Assembly (NCBI GenBank): GCA_003550325.1
Contig: QKWP01000784.1
Span: forward strand, 48,541-112,540
Length of the DNA stretch: 64,000 nt
Direction of reading: 5' to 3'
From: Gigaspora rosea
Lineage: Eukaryota > Glomeromycota > Glomeromycetes > Diversisporales > Gigasporaceae
A program made the position numbers and the translations under genes. The notes beneath the pieces are model-generated. The model searched no databases. It was not told the origin of the DNA and saw only the letters and a list, made by a program, of their open reading frames with translations. Within the stretch, counting starts at the first letter, position 1. Every line of letters begins with the position of its first letter. Of the stretch, positions 28,786 to 39,119 are shown piece after piece.

Positions 28786-29130
28786 TCGATTAGTTGAACA
28801 AGTTGACAACTAATCGATTCATTTTTTAAAACTAACTTAATCGATTTGACTAATTGATTAATGGAATAATTGTTCAATCAATTAATCATTAGTTGACTAA
28901 TCGATCAATTGACCATTTGATTAATGATTTGTTGATTAATCAATTGGTTAACCAATCTAGAAAACTTATCATTCTATAAATTGAGTTTTCTAGACTTTCA
29001 AAGATATAAATATGTCGAAAACTTCTAAAAAAACTAATTGATTAATCAATGGTCAACTAATCGATTAGTGAATAAAATTTCGCTAGTTGAATAAAATAAT
29101 TTGTCAACTAATCAATAGAAAAAATTTGAC
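28786..29130. repeat. Palindromic repeat cluster built on CTAATCGATTAG-like units
   Basis: Units such as ACTAATCGATT, TTGATTAATCAATTGGTTAA and GTCAACTAATCGATTAG recur in both orientations for about 340 bases, so the stretch can fold on itself in several registers. It is probably an old foldback-type or inverted-repeat element. Confidence 0.6.
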
Positions 29131-30235
29131 AATATGACCACTAAATGGAACATACAAATCTAATTTCAATTCGTCCTAAAAAATAAAAAAAATTAAAAAC
29201 CATTACAATACAAAAAGAATCCACTCATATGACAGATCAAGATGAAATGTTATAGCCTTTTAACTTATCCCATATTTAGACACTAATGTCATGTTTGCTT
29301 GCTTCGCCAAAATATGCCGGAGGTTAAGTTTGGTAATTCCTGAAGTATCTACTCGGGTATTAAGATACTCGGGTAGTTTATTATAATCGTATAATGAAAA
29401 TGTCTACCCAGGAATAATCTCAAACCTGAGAACCTCCAAAATAATTAAATTGTATGCATAGTAATTAAATGATCACTACCAAAATAGACTTAACTAGCAC
29501 TTTTGAGAATCTGAGCCATATCTGACTAAGTCAGCTATGCAGTCTATGAAACTGGGTTGATACAAGAAGCATATTTAGTAATTACAGCCAATATACATGT
29601 CAAAGATCAAATTTGGGACGCCTGAAGAGTCTCTAAGATAATTGAATGCATGATAATCAAAAGCAAATACAGTACTATCAAAAATAAAATTCGCACCTTA
29701 ATAAATTGGGCATGTATTCAAAGCCAAATGGGCAGATGCGAAAAGCGTTTTCACACAACTCAAATTGCTTGACTATTGCATAATGGCAAAAAATTGCATG
29801 ATTGTATTGTTAGTTAGAAAGAATAATGAGCACTATAAAATATATAGTTTAAATTATTAAAATTGTATTAAGCGATGATTTTTGATCTTTAATAAACCAG
29901 ATTTTTACAAGCTATACCTTCAAAAGATACCATTATTCCAAATTATAGAATCGTTTCTGTCAGCGTTAAATACATATTCGTCGTATAATTTAGAGAATAC
30001 CAGTGAAAGAGTGCTGTTTATGTGTTTCTTACAATAAAAAATAATAACTTGGTCGCCTAATTCTCACTTACATACTCCACAATATCGCGAAACCATTACT
30101 AAAAAATTAGGAGAGGTCAATAATGGCAACTAAGTAAGTTTATATATTATAAATTAATGCTGCCAAATTTTACAAATTTGCAAAGCTAATTAAAATAGTG
30201 AATGCTGCCGCAAAATATATTTTTACACTGACTTT
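29131..30235. other. Stretch without recognised genes
   Basis: No coding frame worth keeping. The only local pattern is a short direct repeat, TACTCGGGTA twice near 29349-29375. Confidence 0.45.
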
Positions 30236-30345
30236 TTAAAACCTTAATTGTAGTAATTATTACGACATGTCGTAATAATTACGACATGTCGTAATAATTA
30301 CGACATGTCATAATAATTACAATATGTCGTAATTATAATTACTAT
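30236..30345. repeat. ACGACATGTCGT palindromic array, left block
   Basis: The 19-bp unit TAATAATTACGACATGTCG repeats about four times near 30258-30340. Each unit contains the 12-bp palindrome ACGACATGTCGT. Further units lie at 30890-30952 and 31120-31165, on the other side of an unrelated 500-bp stretch. Confidence 0.8.
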
Positions 30346-30388
30346 ACATAGGGTCAAGTAGTGGTCGGGTTATTGGTTCAATTATACA

Positions 30389-30712
30389 AAAATTCTGCAG
30401 ACACGTGATTTTGAACCAATCATGGCACAGAATCAAGGTAACGTGAAAATGAAACAAAAACAGCCGCTTTTTCAAAAATCATTTATAACGCAAAATTTGG
30501 CTTACCAACCACCTGCGTCTTAGCAAAAAAATTTCTTGCAAAAAATTTCGTTATATATAAGCTCTTGTTAACATCGTCTGAACGCTCATCTTTCCCTAAT
30601 ATCAAAGTTATATCGAAAGTTAACTTTTTAATCGAAAAATGCAATTACGCGGCACAAGTTTTTTTGGCCAATAGAATTTTAGCAAATATCATCACGTGTC
30701 TGCGGAATTTTA
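30389..30712. repeat. Inverted repeat pair, about 21 bp arms
   Basis: AAAATTCTGCAGACACGTGAT near 30389 is matched in inverse by ATCACGTGTCTGCGGAATTTT near 30692-30712. The two could be the ends of a small element of about 320 bp, or remnants of a larger one. No target duplication was found. Confidence 0.5.
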
Positions 30713-30889
30713 TACGGTTCCTATAATAGCGCAGAAGCAACAGACAGTTCTTAGGGACAGTTCAGTGGCCAGAATTAGTATTAGGGTTAGGGTTATAGTA
30801 GGTGGATTTAGTTAATATTAAAGAACTGTCTGTAGATCCGCTATAATAGATGACCTTTGCGAATGGTGATTGGCTAGTTATAGTAATAA

Positions 30890-31205
30890 TTACATGTCGT
30901 ATTATTACGACACGTAGTAATAATTACGACATGTCGTAATTATTACGACATGTAAGGGCAGTGTCATTAATCACCTGATTATTTTTTATCAGAGGCCTAC
31001 CTCCCTCCCTCTTCCTTAATATATAAATAGTCAGGTTCTTATATATAATTTTAACTTTTTTTACCCCCCTCCCTCTCTAAAAAATCACCTGATTTTTGTT
31101 ACTCCCCTAATAATTATTACCTGTTACTACATGTAATAATTACGACATGTCATAATTATTATTACAATTACGACTTTTGTAATAAATAATTATTACATTA
31201 TGACA
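30890..31205. repeat. ACGACATGTCGT palindromic array, right blocks
   Basis: The same palindromic unit as at 30236-30345 recurs here and is interrupted by the Harbinger-type element at 30956-31107. The array ends about 50 bases before the first Helitron coding signal. Confidence 0.7.
30956..31107 (+). mobile_element. PIF/Harbinger-type miniature element, 152 bp
   Basis: Starts GGGCAGTGTCATTAATCACC and ends GATTTTTGTTACTCCCC. Counting from the outside, the ends are imperfect inverse repeats of about 24 bp. TAA lies directly on both sides (30953-30955 and 31108-31110), the three-base target duplication typical of PIF/Harbinger. A second copy sits in the Gag of copy C at 61222-61369, also between TAA and TAA. 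The pyrimidine-rich CCTCCCTC core is shared. Confidence 0.85.
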
Positions 31206-31207
31206 AA

Positions 31208-32154
31208 TTGCATTTTGAATTACGGCACCAATCATTAATTAAAAATATTACCAAATTTATTACAGGAACACCCTTAGACAACGTAGAAACAGAGATAAGG
31301 AATCATCTGAAAAACGTAGAGAACGTCTCTCAAATAATCAGAATAGAAAACTTAAGAATAAAGCAGCAGAAACTGCAGAAGAACGTGAAGTACGGCTTGC
31401 ACGTGATCGAGAATGAAAACGCCAAAAAGCAGAAAAAAGTACCGACTTGCCACAAGAGACAGAGCGACCTGTAATAGCAGTATCGATAGAAGGTACAAAC
31501 AAAACCGAACAGAATATTTTGGGAACACTTACTACTATTTCTCGAACCTTCTTGCTACAAGAGACAGAGAGACCTGTAATAGCAGTATCGATAGAGGCTA
31601 CAGATCAAACTGAACAGAATATTGCGAGAACATTTGCCACTACATCTCGAAGCGAAAATGGTCAAAGTGAAGATGATGTCGTATCTGTATCTCAAGCTGG
31701 AGATAATGCTATGGATACAAATGTGGAACTGCTATTAGCAACAACAATAAGTGAATATGAGCACGAACTTTTGCAAAAATTTCGAACTAAAATAAATAAA
31801 TTTAAGTATGTTCTCTGTCCTACATGCAACGAATGTTTCCCATCTATAGTGCTCGTTAGAGGAATGTGTCGTCGTTGTAGTACTGAAAAAACCCTGCCAA
31901 AAAAATTCTCAGCTGAAAATAATATGGACCCAGGTGAAATACCTAACGAGCTTCAAGGCTTGACAGAAGTAGAAGAAATGTTAATAGCACAAGTTTTTAC
32001 TGTAATGTCAGTATATAATCTTTCGCGGAGAACAACAAGGATACAGAGGCAATATCATAAACTTTTCTCAAGATATACAAGAGTTTACTACACGCCTCCC
32101 TCGAGATCCATCATTATTAAATATTCTCATAGTACGTCGTCAATCTGCAAATGA
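31208..32154 (+). pseudogene. Helitron N-terminal region: basic coil and zinc ribbon
   Basis: A basic, Arg/Glu-rich coil lies at about 31262-31420. The open frame 31447-32154 then holds a tandem duplication of about 36 residues (QETERPVIAVSIEGTNKTEQ and QETERPVIAVSIEATDQTEQ). A ribbon follows with CPTCNECFPSIV and GMCRRCSTE, then a FSAENNMDPGEIPNELQGL segment seen in DUF6570-type Helitron proteins. A frameshift near 32025 moves the continuing sequence to the Rep frame. Confidence 0.75.
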
Positions 32155-34245
32155 TCCTACAGCATTTAAAGACTTCATAGTTCGTCGTAATGTTGTTGCA
32201 AATGCGCTAAACTGGTTAAAGGCAAATAATCATTATTATGCTGACATTGTAATTGATAATGAGGTTCTTGAATCATTACCTCAAGAAGGTTATATTGATA
32301 ATCAGTTTCCACAAATTCAAACAAGTCAAGCTATACATGAAGCAAATAATAAAAGTGAAAATGATAACGATAATGATAACATTACGCATTCTTTCGTACC
32401 ATTTCTCCCACCGACAAGTCGCGAAGATGTTGCTATTAACAACGCACTTGATCGTATAGAGTCAGGAAATTCTCCTATAACGTGGCCGCATATTGATAGC
32501 AATCCCGTCAATGAATTCCAAACACCTGGATATATCGCTCATGCTTTTCCAACTTTATATCCAACTGGACAGGCTGATCTTCATGTAGAACGTGCTAAAG
32601 AGATCAAGCCAGCTGAATATTTTAAGCACTTACTCCAATATAATGATGGTAGGTTTGCATATCACACTTGTTGGTGCTATTTTGCATTAAATACCCAGAT
32701 AAGATGGAAAGCATTACAAGAAGGAAGGGTTTATGTTAGGCAGAAATTAAATGATACTCAGCTTACTGTTAGTGATATCAGAAACATGATTGATGAAGGT
32801 GATACACATATAGCAGATCGAATCATGCGATTTGAAGAAGGTTTGCGTAGAACTCGACAGTACTGGATGGCACGGCGTTGTGAATTATCTGATATAATAA
32901 AGCAAATAGGTTCAAGAGAATTAATGTTTTTTACATTTAGTGCTGCCGATTTGCACTGGCCTGAATTGCACGATCTTATACAATCTAGAGAAGATTCTGT
33001 AGAAGAATCTGCAAATCGTCGTCGTCAAAATATTATCGATAATCCTCATATTGCCATCTGGTTTTTCAACAAGCGTTTTGAAATTTTCTTTAATGATGTA
33101 TTAAAAAAGAGATGGAATTTAGAGGACTGGTGGTATAGGTTTGAATGGCAACATCGTAGTAGCGTTCATGTACATGGTATAGCAAAGAAACGAAATGCAC
33201 CTATAATTGAGTGGGAAAAAATGAAAGATGAACATATTATGAATGAAGTAACACAATACCTTAATTCATTAGTAACTACCGTCAATCCAGGATTCAATGC
33301 ACCAATACCTGATCATCATCCTTGCCAAAAGCGACACGATGAGATATACGATAATTTGTAAGATTATGTTGATTTGATCAATAAGTTACAAAGGCACACC
33401 CGATGTAGCCCTAGATCTTGTCTTCGTGTTAATAAAAGTGGTCAACAATTTTGTCGATTCAGTTATCCTAAAGAGAATAGTGAACATACATTCCTGTGAG
33501 AAGATAGTCGTGGAAAACCAAAACTTGTAACAGCAAGAAATGATCCATATATTAATCCACATAGTCGACTTCAATTACAGGGCTGGAGAGCAAATGTAGA
33601 TATTAAACCAATTTTAAGTATCCATGCAGCTCTGCAATATATTGCTAAATATGCAAGCAAGGCTGAACCATGTTCTGTTGCTTTCTCTGAAATATTAAAT
33701 CAGATTATATCTGATAGTAAATCTGATGAGTCAGTTATTCCTATGGCTCAAAGATTGTTGATAAATAGTGTGGCAGAACGTGATATTTCAGCACAGGAAA
33801 CTTGCCATCTTCTTCTTGGTATTCCCCTTTATCACTCAAGCCGAACATTTATCTCCTTAAATTTAAACAAAGAAACACCACGATGGATTCGTGGTACTGG
33901 TAGTGGAGAAGAGGGCGAATATGTTAGAAATACAGGAATAACGTCACCATCACCTTTGATGGCATACTAGAAGAGGCCACTAGAGTTTGAAGACTTCTCG
34001 TTATTTCATATCTATTTAACACATAAATATGTGAATGGTCATTGGAAAAAATGTACAAAAGAAAACATTATACGTATATGGCCACGTCCATCAACCTTAT
34101 ACTATGGTCCTCAATGGAAAGAATTTTGTCGAGTCAAAGTTATTCTTCACATTAAGCATCGAGACCTTTAGCAATTAACTGAAGATGGTGCTATACAGTG
34201 GTCAACCTTATATAGCCGTCATATTGAAGATATAAATGCTGACCC
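32026..34245 (+). pseudogene. Helitron Rep nuclease domain (HUH, two-tyrosine type)
   Basis: The longest ATG-led part is 32786-33361, with FTFSAADLHWPELHDLI, then NDVLKKRWNLEDWWYRFEW and the metal-binding HUH motif as HVHG near 33168. After a TAA at 33359 the same frame continues with further stops at about 33497, 33968 and 34169. The tyrosine motif reads YIAKYASK near 33638-33661, the Y-x2-K-Y-x2-K signature of Helitron Rep. The enzyme nicks and joins single-stranded DNA. The coding region ends at the hAT-like insertion. Confidence 0.85.
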
Positions 34246-34250
34246 AATGG

Positions 34251-35192
34251 TAGAGGTCGTACCCTAGGGTATAATAACCGGTTAACCGCTAGGTTACCCA
34301 GATGACCGGATTATAAAATTAATAAACGGGTTATACAAATAAGTTATCCAGTTAATTTATAAGATAATATAGGATAATATAGGGCAAAATCAAATAAGGT
34401 AGCTACGCGATGCTGTCACACAAAACCAGGAATGTAAATTTATAAATTTACATAATTCTGTAGACTGGCAAAAGAAGTCCTTAACGAGTTCAATAGAATG
34501 GGCCATTGTATTCAGTAAGATCTTCTATTTTTTATTACGTATTTATACATAAACATATTATTATGTATTTTCATAATACCAACCAAACGGGATAGACCAT
34601 TTTCTAAGAAATTGATAAACCCGCCGAATAATTTTTATCTCAATAAACTATATCTTTCTTATATTAAATGAATTGCCAAAAGAAGTAAAGTATAACTTTC
34701 ATACAGAAATTTACAGCCACAAGGTTTAATTATGTATTAGAATTGTAAAGATTCACATAAAACCTGATAAAATATAAGCGTAGTTAATACAATATATTAA
34801 TCAAAAATGCCTCTAAATCAAATATACTAATTTATCTTAGCTTCATTTTCCACAAATTTGTGTTGTAGATCGAAAATCAGATTTTTTTGGTTTCCAAATC
34901 AACTTATATTGCAACGAAATTCTAAACTTACTTAGTTGATTAGAGATTCAAATTCCACTTAATAAGCAGATTAAAAATTGATTTAAAATTTATCAGTATT
35001 AAAACAGATAAAATTGAATACTACGTATTTTATCAAATCGTTCCATACTGTAAATTTTTATTTCATAATGCTTCTTTTAATCGACACTTCAGACTTATAC
35101 TTTACCCCTAATTCTACTTAAAATTTTATATAAGCTCTCTGCTGTCTATCAAGACCCCTTTTTTTATCACCCGGTTTCTTTCTTTGGTTCAA

Positions 35193-35224
<32 letters not shown>

Positions 35225-35494
35225 CATCGATGAACATTAATCAACGAGACGTATATATATAAAGTTACAAAAATAGATGAGGATACAATGCCCATTATCT
35301 TATTAGTTAACTGGATATTTTATAACTAGCAGTTAACCAGATATTTTATAACTAGCAGTTAACCGGTTATTATACTTAGGGTACAATCGGATATAACCGT
35401 TATCCGTTTACTTCAATAGGGTATAAAACCGGTTATTAGATTTTATAAAAGGTTATACCCTTTCGGGTAAAGAGGTATCCGGGTACGACCACTA
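34251..35494 (+). mobile_element. hAT-like non-autonomous element inside the Helitron, 1244 bp
   Basis: Ends are TAGAGGTCGTACCC and, inverted, TAGTGGTCGTACCC, matching the YARNG start of hAT termini. The flanks are CCCAATGG (34243-34250) and CCCGATGG (35495-35502), an 8-bp duplication with one mismatch, as hAT makes. The interior has repeated AACCGGTTA-type palindromes near both ends, a T run of about 27 bases near 35190, and no coding frame. Confidence 0.85.
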
Positions 35495-35498
35495 CCCG

Positions 35499-37267
35499 AT
35501 GGATCTTCTAGGTCCTCCTATAGATGAAGCAGAGGATGTGAATGATGATGATGAAAATGACGACGATGATTCGGGTGAGAAAGTTGAAGATGAAGAGGGG
35601 GAATTTCAACTCGATTGGATGCGTTTAGCAGGAATGGGTCCAAACGCAATGATTAATCAGGTATCGGAATTAGGGTCCCGTGATATAGATCTAAACTTTG
35701 ATTGGGTTAATGATGCAAAACAAAATTATTTAAGTACCGATATTGTAGAAGCTAACACGTTTTTGCATCGGGCATCTAATAGTTCCCGAATAGAAGAAAA
35801 CTTGAATATAGTCGCAGATATTGTAGATCATAATACCTTAAATGAAAACCAAAAAAAGGTTTTCAACCGAATAAAAACACACTATCAAAGCGTACTTTCT
35901 GGCTGTTATGTCGAACCATTAAGGATTATTATTATGGGAACAGCAGGAACAGGAAAAGCATACCTTATTAAAGCAATTAGAGGACAACTTTGCAAGATGT
36001 GTGAAAATAGAGCTGAACCGCCTATACTTGTGCTTGCACCAACAGGAGTTGCTGCATACAACATTAATGGAGCAACTATTCATTCAATACTTTGTATTCT
36101 AATGCAAAGTGGTGGCAATTTAGATTTGAATGGTGAACAGTTAAAACGACTACAAACAAAGCTACAAAATATAATATATTTAGTTTTTAATGAAAAAAGC
36201 ATGATAGGACGTCGAATGTTAAATTTGATTGATATGAGATTGAGACAAGCTTTTCCAGAGCATAAAGATATTCCATTTGGTGGTCGATCTATTATTCTTT
36301 TTGGCGATTTTGGACAGCTTCCACCTGTACTTGACCTTCCTATGTATGCTAACAACATTTCACGAGACCCACTATCTAACAGAGGTATTGTAGCGTATAG
36401 TAAGTTTCATGAAGCATATAAACTTGACATTATTTAGCACCAATCTGAAGACTCTAGGAAGCAGCAAAATTTTAGAGATATTCTCCTACGATTGCGCAAT
36501 GGAGAATCTACTCTTGAAGATTGGAGAACACTTACTACACGTGTCGAAGAAAGACATAATAAAAGTGTGCATGATCTATTTTCAAATGCTATGTTTATTT
36601 TACCAAAATGGGCAGATGTTGATGCAATTAATTTAGAAAAACTTAGATCTCTAAATTGCCCTGTTGCTAAAATTCACGCTATACATACTGGTGGTCATAA
36701 GGCTAAAATAGCAGATTCTGATGTTGCGAAAGGTCTTGAAGCGCAACTTTTATTAGCCAAAGGAGCTTGTGTTATGTTAACAGTAAATCTGTGGACAGAA
36801 GCGGGATTAGTTAATGGGTCTATGGGAACTGTCCATAATATTCTGTATGAAAGTAATGGGCCACCTTCTCTTCCCATTGCTGTCTTTATTGCTTTTGACA
36901 ATTACAAAGGGCCTACCATTACGACCTTAGATGGTGTAAAAGTTATTCCAATAATACCTATTCAACGCACTTGGGAAAGTAAACCTGGGTATTGTGTTCA
37001 CGAACACAGATTCCTGTTTCTCTTGCCTGGGCCATTACCGTGCATAAGAGTCAAGGACTTACTCTTCCGAAAGCTGTAATAGATATTGGAAAAAGAGAGT
37101 TTGCTGCTGGTCTTTCATTTGTTGCGGTGTCTCGGGTTCGTGCTCTTACCAATCTTCTCTTTAAGCCTTTTAGCTTTGAGAGACTTCAGAAAATTAAAAA
37201 TAGCAAAAGGTTGCAAGAAAGAAAAGCTGAAAAGGAATGGCTGATATCTATGATACCTAAAGAATAA
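35499..37267 (+). pseudogene. Helitron PIF1-type helicase domain
   Basis: Open pieces 35499-36437, 36492-37079 (same frame after a TAG) and 36992-37267 (another frame after a shift) together span the helicase. They show an acidic start, Walker A as GTAGTGKAY (Ala where Ser/Thr is usual), APTGVAAYNINGATIHS, a Walker B-like FNEKSMIG (Asn for the usual Asp), LFGDFGQLPPV, and near the end SLAWAITVHKSQGLTL and FVAVSRVR. The changed Walker residues suggest an inactive enzyme. Unwinding by this domain drives Helitron rolling-circle transfer. Confidence 0.85.
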
Positions 37268-38339
37268 AATGTATAATAAATTAGCCTGGTATTTAACAAA
37301 AATTGTTGTTTGTAGATAAAAAAAAAAGAAAAACCTCATTTTCTTTGTAATTTAATAAACTTGTGAACAATGAAATCATCTTACTGTCCTTCGCGGAAAA
37401 ATTAATTAAAATTTTATTATGTACGATACATATATAAATGTATCAAGTAACATGCGAGAAATTAAATCTGCATACAATTACCTTTAATGCTAGCGCTACT
37501 AACAATGTACATGTTACTAAAGTTAAACCAAAAGTGGTTGAGTAAATTTAAAGACAAGATTTTAACAAACATGATCGCTGTTTTCGAAATGGTAGAAATA
37601 ATAAAAATTTTTTTGAAAAAAAAGTTGTGTAGATATCTAATTTGTATGCATAATTGATAACAATTATGTACTGTACATACGTATTTATGCATGTACACAG
37701 ATTAGATAACCAATACGATCATTGTTATAAACTAATTGAGTCTTCATTTCGAAAGCAGCTATAAATATTGTAAACTACTTCCCATAATGTATTATGTTAG
37801 ATTCATGCAGGTCAATTGTGTTCTAGGAATGATGTAACCAAAATAAGTTCAATGCCGCCAAATCATCGAATTGCATCCTATTTGCATTGTTGTATTAAAT
37901 ACAGTTATAAATTCTACTCTTAAAATTTTTACCAAACGGCAAAATTAAGTTTCGTACTTCTAATGACGACTTTTATGATGCATCTACACTTTGTTTAAAA
38001 ATAAATAAGTTGAAGTATGAGTTCTTCTGAGGCGATAAAAAAAAGAAAAAAAAAACAATTGCTATTTCTCATACTGATCTGCTAGACAAGTCGTTGAGTC
38101 AAAGGTACGGTAACAGGGTAAGCTTGTTGATTAGGTACGATCTTCTTGTGTTTTAATCAAAAGACGAAATGATTATCTCATGATTAGTTGGTTATACGCC
38201 ACGTATTTTTGCACACGTAACTTGTGATTTATGTTGCACAAATACAATTATATACATATATATACTTTATATGATTTATATAATATATATAATAGTAGTA
38301 ACTAATATCAACAGGTATATAATTTAATATACTTTAATT
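37268..38339. other. Stretch without recognised genes
   Basis: AT-rich intergenic or element-flank DNA. The right end of the Helitron should lie near the start, but no convincing hairpin with CTRR was found. Short open frames here show no domain. Confidence 0.5.
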
Positions 38340-38550
38340 TTCTAACCCTAAAATAAATACTAATACTATTTATATCAGTAAACTAATCCTAACCAATTCC
38401 TAATACTAATTCTATTTCTAACTAAAGTACTATTACTAATCGAATTTCTAACTCTATTTAAAACACCAATTCCCTAATACATATTATCTCTAATCTTAAT
38501 CCTAAAAACAATTATTCTAATCTTATCTCTAGCATTAACTTTAGTACTTA
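38340..38550. repeat. Degenerate CTAAT/CCTAA-rich minisatellite
   Basis: The stretch is built of irregular steps such as CTAATCCTAACCAATTCCTA and CTAATACTAATTCTATTTCT. On the other strand it reads TTAGGATTAG-like. It is not a telomere repeat, being irregular and mixed. Confidence 0.6.
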
Positions 38551-38679
38551 TATTTCGAAGGATTGCATATGTTGATATTGTGTTGCTATGACGGTACTCA
38601 TGAATGTTTGTGAAATCATCCACATTAATCATGAGTAACTTCCCATTCTGACATTAAAAAAAAAAATTTACATTAGAAA

Positions 38680-38774
38680 GAAAACTTGTAATTAGAACAG
38701 TTAGCCGTCTATAGAAAATCTATTATGACAATAGATTTTCCATAGATGGCTAACTGTTCTAATTACAGGTTTTC
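38680..38774. repeat. Long hairpin, 45-bp arms, 5-base loop
   Basis: Positions 38680-38724 and 38730-38774 are inverse complements with very few mismatches around the loop ATGAC. Transcribed RNA would fold into a precursor-like hairpin. A foldback element or a recent inverted duplication are the alternatives. Confidence 0.85.
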
Positions 38775-39119
38775 CTCTGTTGGTACTCATTTAATTATTT
38801 TATACTTACATTGTTTGACAAAAAACTTCCTACTATCATTATTTGTGTTTTCACATGTTGGTTTTTTTGCCTTGCAATAGTTTCACGACGTATTGTTAAA
38901 CCAATACAAAATTCGTTTTCTTATTATATAAATTCCAGAATGAAGCAGAGATAAAACCATCTCTAGTTCCACAAAGAAGTAGTTTAAATTCGTATAGATT
39001 ATTCGTTATAGAATATGCATTATCCTTTTTATCAATCTATGAAGTAATTTCTAATGCATATGCTTCATTAATAATTTCGTTCGGTATTTCTAGTAGGTAA
39101 TTTTAGGCTACAATTACGT

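Larger units (their letters stand above)
31208..37267 (+). mobile_element. Helitron, decayed, autonomous type (Rep and helicase)
   Basis: Parts in order: a basic N-terminal region, a zinc-ribbon domain, an HUH/Y2 Rep nuclease and a PIF1-type helicase, the order of a rolling-circle Helitron. It is broken by several stops and frameshifts and by a hAT-like insertion at 34251-35494. I could not define the 5' TC end or the 3' hairpin with CTRR, so the limits given are those of the coding region. Confidence 0.85.

Noticed and set aside
30775-30800. Telomere-like TTAGGGTTAGGG
   Set aside because: Only two units, inside a repeat-rich stretch; far too short to be a telomere remnant of note.
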